A DNA stretch of 64,000 nt from Entrophospora sp. SA101 (lineage: Eukaryota > Glomeromycota > Glomeromycetes > Entrophosporales > Entrophosporaceae). Numbering within the stretch: the first letter of the stretch is position 1; each line of letters opens with the position of its first letter. Below, in pieces: positions 10,429 through 21,127 of the stretch. The stretch is from contig CAUDNR010001136.1 of assembly GCA_958430865.1 (NCBI GenBank), positions 39,347-103,346 of the forward strand, written 5' to 3'. The notes under the pieces are model-generated. The model was given only the letters and a program-made list of their open reading frames with translations, ran no database searches and had not been told where the DNA came from. The translations under genes and the position numbers were made by a program.

Positions 10429-13400
10429 ATGAATACGCAACAAAAACCACAAATGCATTATCAACCAACACCACAACCACATCAACCACAGGCACAACAA
10501 CATCATTATCATCATCAACAACAGCAACAGCTGCAACATTTACAACAGATGCAGCAGCAACAGTTCTTTCAACAACAACAACAACATCAACAGCAGCAAC
10601 AACAACAACAACAATTACAACATTATCACCACCAGAATCCACTACAAAACCAACAATACCAACAACAACAACGATTAATGCAACAGCAACAGCAACAGCA
10701 GCAACAGCAGCAACAACATTACAATCATAATCGACATCAAAATCAGCATCAAAATCAACAACAGCAACAACAGTTTTCAAATAATGACCCCAATAGTCCT
10801 CATATGAATCCTGATCTTAATAATAGTAACAATACATCAAATAGCACTCCTGCTTCAGATGCAAGCAGTAATCATTCGAAAATTAAACCGAAAAAGGTGC
10901 TTGGGAATTATACTTTGTCAAAGACATTAGGTGCTGGCAGTATGGGAAAAGTTAAATTGGCAATACATTCGCTGAGTAATGAAAAGGTTTGTAAAGATTA
11001 AATTATTGCAAATAATTATAAACATGCATTTAAATGCATTTTTGAATTTTAATTTCATTCATTTATTCATTTAATCAATTAATTAAATAATATGGTTTTT
11101 TTTTAAATTAATTATTTTTATTATTTATTTATTTATTTAGTTGGCTGTAAAAATTATTCCAAGGTCTTTACCGTCTGATAATAAAGATAAAGATTCGTCC
11201 AACAAAGACGAAAACAAAGAAACTAGAACTATTCGTGAAGCAGCAATTATGTTGCTTTTGTATCATCCATATATAGTTCAACTTAAAGATGTTATGGTAC
11301 TACAACATCATTATTACATGTTTTTTGAATATGTTAACGGTGGTCAGATGTTGGATTATATAATCAGTCATGGAAAATTAAAAGAGAAACACGCAAGAAA
11401 ATTCGCAAGACAAATAGCTAGTGCATTAGGTCTGTATAATTATTTAATTTGAACCCATATATTATATTATCAAAGCTATGAAATTTTTCAATTTTAATGA
11501 ACGTGTTCAATTCTCAATTGCTTTGTAATTTTTATCAAGTTTTAAATTTTTTTTACTATTGCTTATACAACTATCATAACATTATATATAATTATTAATA
11601 TTAATACAGATTATTGTCATCGAAATTCAATTGTACACAGAGGTAAATTTTTATTTATTCATTGTATTTTACATATTTATCAAATTAATAATTAATTTTT
11701 TTCCAATAATTTTTTTTCTAATAAAGATTTAAAAATCGAAAATATACTCATATCAAAATCTGGTTCAATTAAAATTATTGATTTTGGATTGTCGAATCTT
11801 TATTCTCCACGTTCTCATCTTTCAACATTCTGTGGCTCATTGTATTTTGCTGCTCCAGAATTATTAAATGCAAAATTATACACTGGTCCTGAAGTCGATG
11901 TATGGAGCTTTGGGATTGTTTTATATGTTCTTGTTTGTGGTAAAGTACCTTTTGATGATCAAAGTATGCCTGCTTTACATGCAAAAATCAAAAAGGGCGT
12001 AGTTGAGTATCCTGGATGGTTGGGTAGTGGTAAGATAAAAATTTTAATAATATCTATCTATATATGTGTATATAAATATCGCTTTTTTAAATTGATTGAT
12101 TGATTTATTTAATTTTTTTAAAAAAAATCCTGTATAAAGATTGTAAACATCTTTTATCAAGAATGTTAGTTGCAAATCCACTTCATCGTGCTTCGTTAGC
12201 AGAAGTTATGAATCATCCTTGGATGAATAAAGGTCACGAAGGTCCACTTGAAAATTTTTTACCTCCACGTAATCCATTAAGTCTTCCACTCGATATGGAG
12301 GTAATTCGGGGCATGACTGGCTTTGAATTTGGTACAGAACAAGAAATTAAAATGCGCCTTGAAAATATTATAAAAAGTGAATCATACCAAAATTCGATAA
12401 AAAACTTTATATATCCAACACATATAAGTGGTGCTAGTAGCAGTAGTAATATTTCTTTTGATCATAGAAGAAGAATGAGTGCTGGTGGTGCTGGTGGTGG
12501 TAGTAGTAGTGGATTTGACTATTATCGTAGAAAGTTTTCTGGATCAAATAATTCTATTAACGAAGACAGAACCTTTACAGCCGATCCTACTCAAGCTGTT
12601 CATCCATTGATCTCAATTTATTACCTTGTAAAGGAAAAACTTGAAAGGGAACGTTTGATTCAACAGGGTTTTATACCTCAATTTGGTTCATCATCATCAT
12701 CACTTGTAGAACAAAATAGTTTACAAACGCCTCATATTCCTTTACCAGATCCATCATATCCAAGTGAAACTGGATTTGATATAAACATGAACAGTTCATC
12801 TGCTTCCGGAAATAGTTCATCTGCTGTTCCCATAAGAAGAGCTACTGTTCCATCTGGGGCTAGACCTCGTTCAAGGACAAATGGAGAAGTTGATTTTAAC
12901 ATTGGACCAATTCCACCGGTGATAGTTGAAAGAGAAGTTATTGAAGAAAATCCAGATGACGGTGAGTTATCTTACGCTAAAAAGGGTAAGAATCAACATT
13001 CAAACACAAATGCTGGTGGTGTTGGACTAATTCGACGTTTGAGTTTAGCAATAGTTGGTCAACGTGAAACTACTTCCCCCCAAACATCTCCGATTTCACC
13101 AATATTCGCAGTTTCGAGAGGCCAATCTGAACATAGACGTCATGGCTCTACACCAACCGGTGTCAAAAAAGAAGGAGTCATAAATATTCCTCAGAGATTT
13201 TCGAATATTTTATCAAGAACAACATCTGTACCTGAAACTGATTATTATCAATCTCGCCCTCGTTCAAAACCTTTAGTAGGTAATAATAATAATAATAATA
13301 ATAGATTACCTAATAATACTAATGTTCCACCAAAAAGCCCTGGGACCAAAGTTCCCGTTAGTGTTTTACCACAATTAATCGAACCATCCTCAAATAATAC

Positions 13401-14430
13401 CACAGCAATTTCTGATAGGATCACTTTTGCACCTGGTACTTACACATCATCTAAATCAAATACTGCACCTAACTCTTCGGCACGTTTTACTCATGGTCGT
13501 AGTACCTCTACAAGTGCTACATCCTATCCAATAAATATAAATTCTGTTAATAATCATTATTATAACAATAACAATAACAATGGTATTAGTGGTGGTAATA
13601 ATAATAATATTAATAGTATTAATAATAGTAATAATACAAGGACAGACGATTTCAACTTTCCACCTTCATCATCACCACATACACCTTTGCCTGGTGGAAC
13701 TGCTGATTCATGGATTCGCCCTGTATATCTTAAAGGTTTATTTAGCGTAGCAACGACTTCCACAAAACCACCGTCAATAATTCGACAAGATCTTATTAAA
13801 GTTCTTGAAAGAATTGGTGTGAAATGGAGAGAAGGTCGCGGGGGTTTTGAATGTGTTCACATTCCAAGTATTGATTTAAAATCAGTAATCACAACTAATT
13901 ATGGTGGAAATAATAGTAATAATGGCATTGGAAAAAACGATAATCCCTATATTACCACAAATTATAGTGGTGGAGGCGGCATTAATACAACTAGTCATCA
14001 CCATACACATTTTAATCGTCATGAGCGAAGAGGTAGTCTTTCTTCAGGAAATTCAGGTGCATCCACTTCATCATCAACATCCTACAAAGATAGTTACGCA
14101 CAAGGTCAAGATCTTCAGTTTTCTGCAGATGGAGAAGTTAGACTTTCGTTATCTTCTAACGCGGGAGCTACAAATCAATTAGGTTACATTAATCCCATTA
14201 TTGGTAGTGGTGGTAGTGGTGGTGGCGCTGTCGTTAATGTGGGTGGTGTTGCTGGAAATGGTTACTCAGCTTCTGCAAATGTATCGGATTTAGTTGTTAG
14301 ATTTGAAATATTCATTGTTAAAGTACCATTATTGCTTGGTGTACATGGTTTACAATTTCGTAGAGTTGCTGGTGATCCATGGCAATATAAAAATATGTGT
14401 TCAAAAATTTTAGGAGAATTAAAATTGTAG
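10429..14430 (+). CDS. KIN1: Kin1/Par-1/MARK-type Ser/Thr protein kinase
   Basis: Five exons: 10429-10986, 11141-11429, 11610-11642 (33 bases), 11727-12029, 12140-14430 (1157 residues). Residues 1-125 are mostly Gln/His runs. The kinase domain starts near residue 157 (glycine loop LGAGSMGKV), with AVK near 190, HRDLK near 292-296, DFG near 312-314, an activation loop with STFCGS, and APE. After it comes the Kin1-typical block [20 protein letters not shown], then a long Asn/Ser-rich region. The C-terminus (about 1110-1157) is a KA1 membrane-binding domain: [20 protein letters not shown], then YKNMCSKIL. Known members control cell polarity, exocytosis and septation at the cell cortex. The STFCGS loop Thr is the usual activating site. 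All phases agree. Confidence 0.93.
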
Positions 14431-14641
14431 AACAATTCATTCATTCATATAATAATAGTTATTATTATTTGCATATAATGAATGTCTTTGCCAACTTTGA
14501 CAATTTTTATATTTATATTAATGTATATATATAATTTATATTAATAATATACTTGTTGTAATGCTTCTTTCATCCAAATATTTTTATGTGCTAATATTAA
14601 AATTTGTAAATATTTTTATATTATATATCTCCTAATATTAT

Positions 14642-16273
14642 TTAATTTGTTATATTTGAACTTTCAGAAGAAGGATTTGATTTTTCTAGTGCATTATCAT
14701 TTAATGCATCATTCATTTCATCAAATGCTGCAAAATGTCTCTGTTGAAGTAATTTAATATCTTCAAACACTAAATTATAAATGTTTGTATTATTGTTTAT
14801 AGATTTGAAGTGTTAGAGTGTTAGAGCATGTGTGTATAAAATGTGCAAATCACATTAATGATTATAATAATAATTCATGATAAATAGATAATGAGTTAGT
14901 TACCTTTATTAGCATAATTTGTGTCTTTGATGTATACTTTTTGTAAGAAATCAATCATTGCACCAGTACTAACAGCACACTCTTCAACTGGCAATGTATC
15001 ATAATATGAATGATTTATTTCAAATGGATTTTCTGGTGCTATATTAAGACTTAATGTTATAACTTCTTCTATAATGTCCCATAATTTTATATCTGTTTTT
15101 TTTTAATGGATAATTAATTAATTAATAGATGTACAAACAGATTTATAAATTGATTAATGAATTAATGGTAAATATGCCTTGAGTTTTCCAATTTGCTATT
15201 GTGTCAAGTTTCAGTGGATTATCAGTTTCTAGTTTCTGATCATCTTCAATTTGAATTAAATTTTTATGATTTGATCTTAACTGTCAACACATATGAAAAA
15301 AACAACAAATAAACATATGTTATTACAATAACAATACAAAAAGTAAAATATTATGATAATATTATTACCCAAACATATGGACATTTGTATCTAGCATATC
15401 CAGCTATAAGAAATACAATATTTGATTCATCCTAAACAATATAATTATGCAGCTTATAATGATTAGATAATAAATTATATATAATTATATTTATAATCAA
15501 CATTATTATAATGATTACTTTTGATAGATCATTATCTAGTGGACTGGATGGTGATGATATTAAATTAAGTATATCAGCTCCATTACTTAATCTACAATAA
15601 GTAATTAATCAAATAATCAAATAATAATCAAATTAACCTGATTAATAATTAATGAATTATTGATTTTAAAAAAAAGCATCTTACGTTCTACGTGTTTTTG
15701 GTGAAAATAATGCATCACGACTATAAATACAATTGATTTAATCAAAAAATAAAATAGGAGAAGAAAATATGGAGCATTTTAAGACAAAGAAAACTACTGA
15801 ATTACTGGACGATAAAAAAATATAAATAAAAAATTTAAAAAGAAAAAAAAACTTACTGTGATTTTGCAAGTGACAAAGAATTATATTTTATTCTGCTACT
15901 TTCATATATTGTAGAACTTGTTTTTTCATTTCCATCAACAATGCTACTACCATTAGTACTCTGATGAACTATATAAACCCTTAATAAAAGTTCTTCTCTA
16001 CCTCTTAAATATAACTCAAAACGTTTAAATCCCTTTTTTAATTTTTTAAAAAATTTAACAATTGCAGCATATTTTCAATGTTTTAGTCATTTTAAAAATT
16101 GGAATTGGAATTTGATTTTTTTTTTTTTTTTTTTAGAAAAAAACCTTTAAACAACCAACTGCAAGGCAATCTAAAAGAAATGCTGATAGTCGTATACTCT
16201 CTGACTTTATGCCTACTCCTTGATTACCGCCGCCACCACCACCAACACCAACAGTAGTAGTACCGGCTATCAT
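14642..16273 (-). CDS. Unrecognised conserved-looking protein
   Basis: Eight exons on the minus strand: 16145-16273, 15857-16032, 15685-15720, 15519-15591, 15369-15431, 15178-15280, 14904-15092, 14642-14769 (298 residues). Visible features: a Gly-rich N-terminus (residues about 9-20), a hydrophobic LSAFLLDCLAVGCLKGFKRF, a Ser-rich middle, VFLIAGYARYKCPYVWLRSN, and an acidic C-terminal third with IKLWDIIEEVITLSLNIAPE, then NPFEINHSYYDTLPVEECA. No signal peptide or family is recognised. The intron between 15178 and 15092 appears to use a GC donor (CAAG/GCATAT); a GT donor in phase was not found. Dense short exons and phase agreement support a real gene. The function is unknown. Confidence 0.7.
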
Positions 16274-16384
16274 TATTATGTTAACAAAGTTTTTAAAAAA
16301 AATTAATGATTTACGTATTTTTATTACTTATCAGTTTTAAATAAAAATTAATTATTTAAATTATATGATTTCAACATCTCTAAT

Positions 16385-16502
16385 AGTTACGGCCATACAT
16401 AGTGAAAACCACCGGAACCCGTCTGATCTCCGAAGTTAAACCACTAATGGCCCAGTCAGTACTATGGTTGGGGACAACATGGGAATACTGGGTGCCGTAA
16501 CT
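16385..16502 (+). rRNA. 5S ribosomal RNA
   Basis: About 118 bases matching the eukaryotic 5S rRNA throughout: ACGGCCATACATAGTGAAAA at the 5' end, CCGTCTGATCTCCGAAGTTA in the internal control region (box A/intermediate element), then GGCCCAGTCAGTACTATGGT, GGGAATACTGGGTGCCGTAA at the 3' end. The ends pair (AGTTACGGC with GCCGTAACT). A T run from 16502 provides the RNA polymerase III terminator. It is a single copy between two protein genes, not part of an rDNA array. Confidence 0.95.
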
Positions 16503-16514
16503 TTTTTTTTTTAT
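16502..16514 (+). terminator. RNA polymerase III T-run terminator of 5S rRNA
   Basis: A run of about twelve T residues directly after the 5S 3' end, as expected for Pol III termination. Confidence 0.85.
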
Positions 16515-17495
16515 AATATTTTATATCATTCTTCTACTCGGAAATTCTTGACAAGCTAACTAATCCAATTTTACATTAACGCGCAAGAAAGTTTTAAATG
16601 ATTTAATTACATTTTTTGGGAATGGTTAAAAAAATAAAATCTAATATCACCATATATGAAATGTTGTTAATGATTAAAAATTTTTCATTTTAATATCAAT
16701 TAATTGATTTAAAGAAATAAAAGATCGCAATTTTTTTTTTGATAAATTTATAATGTAAATTTTTGTTTTACTTAAGGAATGGAAAAACCTCAAGTGGGTG
16801 TACGCTGCGACATAGTGAACATTATGTCTCGAAGAATTACAATTCAAATTTAACGTCGATAATGCAAATCACATTGCACTCATTCATGTTTAACACTTCT
16901 TAAGAACATTTTTGTTCAATTTATTATTTCTAAGCGAAAAAATACAAGCAGGAGAGAAAAATCCAAATAAAATTTTTACAAGCAATATTAAAAAAAAAAT
17001 CATGTTGTTATTTTACAATTGCAAAACAAAATCCAAACCAATATCAATATTATAAAAAAATTCAAATTTCAAGCGCTCTGTGGCAGTAGATGCAATATAT
17101 AGAACAAGAAATTTTATATTAAAATATTCATTTGCCAAAATCTAGATCCATTGTTGACATAGATAATCATATTTCTCAAATTTTATTTTGTCATGTGGTT
17201 TATAATAGTATTTTTTTTGAAATATCTGTGGGTCAAAATTTGAAATTCACGCGCGTGAATTTCAAATTCAATTTTGACAAGTCATAAATTGATTCAATAA
17301 TAGCCTTATTCTTTGTACATAAAAGATGTATAAAATTCATAAAATTCTTTTTATTTTTTTATTTATCATAATATAAATTTTTTTAAATATGAAAATTCAA
17401 AAAAAACCTAAATACATATAGATGTTTGTTTATACAAATTTTTTGTAATCAAATAGGTGTTAGAAAAATAAATAAAAAAATAAAAATAAAAAATG
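16515..17495. other. Non-coding AT-rich region
   Basis: No gene or RNA recognised. It contains the 17237-17268 palindrome. An A/T-rich stretch from 17330 leads to the assembly gap. Confidence 0.5.
17237..17268. repeat. Perfect 32-base palindrome
   Basis: Arms AATTTGAAATTCACGC (17237-17252) and its exact reverse complement (17253-17268), centred on GCGC. With a few unpaired bases the pairing extends to 17232-17278 (GTCAAAA and TTTTGAC outer ends). It may be a solo fold-back remnant or a protein-binding dyad; nothing decides. Confidence 0.8.
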
Positions 17496-17537
17496 TCAAA
17501 GGCATCTATTAATAGACTTTGACATATTAAAATATAT

Positions 17538-17547
17538 NNNNNNNNNN
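17538..17547. other. Assembly gap (10 N)
   Basis: Ten N bases inside the minus-strand frame described at 17548-17819, so true distance and sequence here are unknown. Confidence 0.99.
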
Positions 17548-17819
17548 AATATTGTAACAAGATTATTTTTCTTCCAAATGTTTCTGCTTTTTATTGGATA
17601 ATAATACACTTTCATTTTGCTTTCATTTATTATTTTTCTTTCTTCTTGATAAATTTCATAAGTAATCTTTTCTTTTCTTAGATAAGCTTCAAGCGTTAGA
17701 GTATCATTTATTTTGAAAATATAAGGAGCAATTTTTTCACCTTGTTCTTTCTTCAAAATACTTCTGATAGTACTATAATTCTTGGGTTCCATATTAGATC
17801 TGATGTAAATTAATTTCAT
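17548..17819 (-). CDS. Small unrecognised ORF, interrupted by the gap
   Basis: Reads from ATG at 17819: MKLIYIRSNMEPKNYSTIRS, then a charged stretch with SILKKEQGEKIAPYIF and EAYLRKEKITYEIYQEERK, reaching the N gap after about 90 residues. No domain is recognised. A second, broken version of the same coding sequence lies just to the right (18095 down to about 17971): it keeps MKLIY and, after a stop and frameshift, KINDT and TLEAY. Two related copies suggest that the protein sequence itself was once under selection or belongs to a repeat. Confidence 0.4.
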
Positions 17820-18211
17820 ATTATTATTTTTACATAAAGAGGAATAGTTCTATATATCATTTAAGATAACAAATGAGACATTATAAAACTAATTGTGATG
17901 ATAAAACTAAATTTTGATCCCTGAAATTTTTGGCAATACCAATGTTCACTTTGTCTGGTTTAGTTACAGTAAGCTTCAAGTGTCTGAGTATCATTTATTT
18001 TGAAAATATAAGAGGCAATTTTTTTACTTTGTTCCTTTTTTAAAATACTTCTGATAATACTATAATTTTTGGGTTACATAGTAGATGAGTTTCATATTAA
18101 TTATTTTATCACTTAACAAAATGGGACATTATAAAACTCTTAATTATGATCACGTTACAAATGACTAAATTTTGATCCCTGAAATTCTTGGTAATACAAA
18201 TGTTCACTTTG
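17684..18211. repeat. Tandem direct repeat, two diverged copies of about 270 bases
   Basis: Copy 1 is about 17684-17953 and copy 2 about 17971-18211. Shared landmarks in order: AAGCTTCAAG, AGTATCATTTATTTTGAAAA, AATACTTCTGATA, ACATTATAAAACT, ACTAAATTTTGATCCCTGAA and AATGTTCACTTTG. The copies differ by many substitutions and indels, so the duplication is old. A third fragment with ACTAAATTTTGATCTCTGAA is at 33299-33350. The pair ends about 150 bases before the RPN8 start codon. Confidence 0.8.
18095..18095 (-). pseudogene. Start of broken second copy of the small ORF
   Basis: ATG of the second repeat copy (minus strand, continuing to about 17971). A stop follows after about ten codons, and the related residues resume in another frame. 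It is decayed relative to the copy at 17819. Confidence 0.4.
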
Positions 18212-18361
18212 TTGCAATATGCCCCATATAATGATTATCTTTTACTTTATTATCATCTCAATCTATTTATTATTGGAAATTCTTTCTTTCAATATAAATA
18301 TTTTTTTATTCCTATTTGTTTTTTTATATTTTTATCGTATATATATCGAAAATACTTGAAG

Positions 18362-18580
18362 ATGGTGCCAACCACAATCAATCCTATAGCAGTTTCTCAA
18401 AACACCACAGTGATAGTTCACCCTTTAGTCTTGTTGTCAGTTGTTGATCACTATAATCGAGTTGCAAAGAATACAAAAAAACGAGTGGTTGGAGTTTTGT
18501 TGGGCCAAAATAATGGTAAAACCGTTAATGTTGCTAATAGTTTTGCTGGTAAGAATAATTGATTTGGATTTCGTTGTTGA

Positions 18581-18613
<33 letters not shown>

Positions 18614-19793
18614 CATTATTATTAAATTGTTTGAATTTATTGATCGAGTCTGATTGATTGATTCGTTGGTTGATTCATTCATTTTGTAGTTCCGTTTGAA
18701 GAAGACGAAAGAGATCTGTCAGTTTGGTTTTTGGACCATAATTATGTAGAAGCTATGAATGATATGTTTAAAAAAGTTAATGGTATGAAGATGATAATAA
18801 TTAATAATAATAAATTTAATCTACTATTGACCATTACCATCATTCATTTATCATTATTTATTCGTTAATTTATTAGCCAGAGAAAAGATGATTGGATGGT
18901 ACCATAGTGGACCTAAACTTCGTGCATCAGATTTGGAAATTAATGAATTGTTTAAAAGGTATACACCAAATCCTGTTTTGGTTATTGTGGACGTTAAACC
19001 TAAAGATATTGGTATACCAACTGATGCTTACTTTGCCATTGAAGAGATTAAAGATGTAGGGGGTTTTTTTTTAATTAGCATGATCATTATCATAATAATA
19101 AAATCAATGATTATTATTTATTTATTTATTTTACTATTAATTATTATTTATTTATTTATTTATTTATTTATCGATCGATTAATCAATCAATCGATATAAT
19201 AATTGTAGGATGGCACAGCGACCACAAAAACTTTTATGCACGTTCCTTCACAAATCGAAGCTGAAGAAGCCGAGGAAATAGGAGTAGAACATCTTTTACG
19301 TGATATAAAAGATAATGCAGTTGGAACTCTTTCCACACGCGTGACAGATCAACTAAACTCATTGAAGGGTCTACAATCAAGATTGGAGGAGATCCGTGAT
19401 TATTTACAAAAGGTAGTTAACGGTACTTTGCCCATCAATCACCAAATCCTTTATAATCTTCAAGACATCTTTAATCTATTACCAAATTTAAACATCACTG
19501 AAATGGTCAAGGCATTTTCGGTTAAAACAAATGATCAACTGTTGGTTATATATTTGTCATCATTGGTTCGTGCTGTAATTGCATTACATAATCTGATTAA
19601 TAATAAAATTGAGAATTTGAAAGGTGAGAGTATTCAACCAGAAGAAGAGGAGAAAAAGGAAGAAAATAAAATAAAGGATTCATCAAAAGATGTAAAGGAA
19701 AATAATAATGGTGCTGGTGGTAGTGGTGGTGGTGGTAATGGTGTTGAAAATAATAATAACAATACAAAAGAAAATAAAGAAAACAAAAAATAA
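18362..19793 (+). CDS. RPN8: 26S proteasome lid subunit Rpn8 (PSMD7)
   Basis: Four exons: 18362-18548, 18690-18782, 18877-19055, 19209-19793 (347 residues). The MPN domain spans about residues 18-150: [45 protein letters not shown]. It lacks the metal-binding JAMM residues, as Rpn8 does; its partner Rpn11 is the deubiquitinase. The C-terminal part ([51 protein letters not shown]) is near-diagnostic for Rpn8. It ends in an acidic/Lys/Asn/Gly-rich tail. Rpn8 pairs with Rpn11 in the proteasome regulatory particle lid. All introns are GT-AG with consistent phase. Confidence 0.96.
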
Positions 19794-20009
19794 AGATTTC
19801 GGTTAATTTATTATAATTTTTATAGAGAAAAAAATATATACATCAATATGTAATTGTAGAAAATCATTATAATAATGTGTTGAAATAAAATTAATTGATC
19901 TACACCCCTGTTTCCAAAATTTACAAACTATAATGATATTTTATGAGTTTTTTAAAGACTAGAATTTTTAACAAAAAATAAATAGCGCTGTGTAGGTAGA
20001 TATAATATA

Positions 20010-20666
20010 ATGACGAGGAAAAATAAAAAGAATAATGAGCCGTCCGTGGCTAATAACTCGAACAAGAGTGGTGGTGGTGGAGTCAATAATTATACTAGTA
20101 ATAACAACAATTATAAAGGCAGCAACAACAATAACAATAACAATAATTATAATAATGCTAATACAAAAAGTAAATAATTTTTATTTTGGAGAATTTTCTT
20201 GAGAGAAGAAGAACTCATGTTAATTGCTTTTGATTATTTAGACAGTAGAAAATACATGAATAACAACGAATCGTCTAAATATAACAATAATTGGAATTCG
20301 ATAAAAGATTCAAGGATAATATCATCAGCTGAGGATAACGAGAAACTAGCAAGAAGAACACAAAGATTTAATAATAGCAAAAAAGAACCAAAAGGCATGT
20401 CAGATGTCGATATGTTCTTGATTGCTATTGTATGCACTTGGAATGTTTCTAAATTTATTGAAAACAATTCCACAAAAACAACACTTGATCCCTCTAATAA
20501 TGATAATACCATCACCGAAACAACTAACAATAATATGAAACGTATGAAAGCATACGACTTCTTTATAGATCGTGAACCACCTGTGTGTTTTAGTGAATTA
20601 TATTCAATTAATGAAGATCAACTCTGTGAGGAATTGGAGGAACGTTTAAATATTGGGAAAATATGA
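20010..20666 (+). CDS. Low-complexity hypothetical protein with in-frame stop
   Basis: ATG at 20010 opens a 55-codon Asn/Gly-rich frame that ends at TAA 20175-20177. The same frame then stays open to 20666 and has an ATG at 20217, giving about 149 residues. The downstream part is acidic and Asn/Thr-rich, with MSDVDMFLIAIVCTWNVSKF, YDFFIDREPPVCFSELYSIN and a C-terminal acidic helix. No family is recognised. A GT (20170) with AG at 20205 or 20208 would remove the stop in frame, but the intron would be only 36-39 bases, well below its neighbours. Other readings are an upstream ORF plus a main ORF, or a sequencing error. Confidence 0.45.
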
Positions 20667-21127
20667 TTTTTAGCTTGAGGAAAAAAAAGGTAATCAAATC
20701 TCCTTGCCTTTTTTATATTTCTTTCTTTGTGATATGCATAAAATGTGTTTGTTTTTCACATATATTCTCTTTATACTTTACATAGATAATAAAAAACTTT
20801 TTTTTTTTTTGTAAATAATATAGATTCGTGTTAGAAATTAATAATAATTTTATCAATATAATAATCTATGGCAAGATTTAACATAGTAGAGAAAAAAATG
20901 TTTTTACTGTTAATAATAATAATGTTTTTACTGTTAATAATAATAATGTTTTTACTGTTAATAATAATAATACATACAATCATTATATATATATACATAA
21001 TACATATATATTTATTTATTTATAGCAAAACAAAATGTTAATAAAAAATTATTCTTTACTTTTATCCACTCATATACATACATACATACATACATGATTC
21101 TTACCAACCCATCAAAATCATTAGATT
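20667..21127. other. Convergent 3' region
   Basis: AT-rich spacer between the low-complexity ORF and the TerD-fusion gene, both ending here. It holds the 24-base triplication (20897-20971), TA-rich microsatellites, and a CATA repeat near 21071-21092. No gene seen. Confidence 0.5.
20897..20971. repeat. 24-base unit repeated three times
   Basis: AATGTTTTTACTGTTAATAATAAT occurs three times in a row without visible mismatch, so it is a recent minisatellite-like expansion in a 3' flank. Confidence 0.9.

Noticed and set aside
10373..10780. Minus-strand 135-codon frame rich in Val/Ala/Asp
   Set aside because: It is the reverse reading of the CAA/CAG-rich N-terminus of the Kin1-type kinase; composition follows from that.
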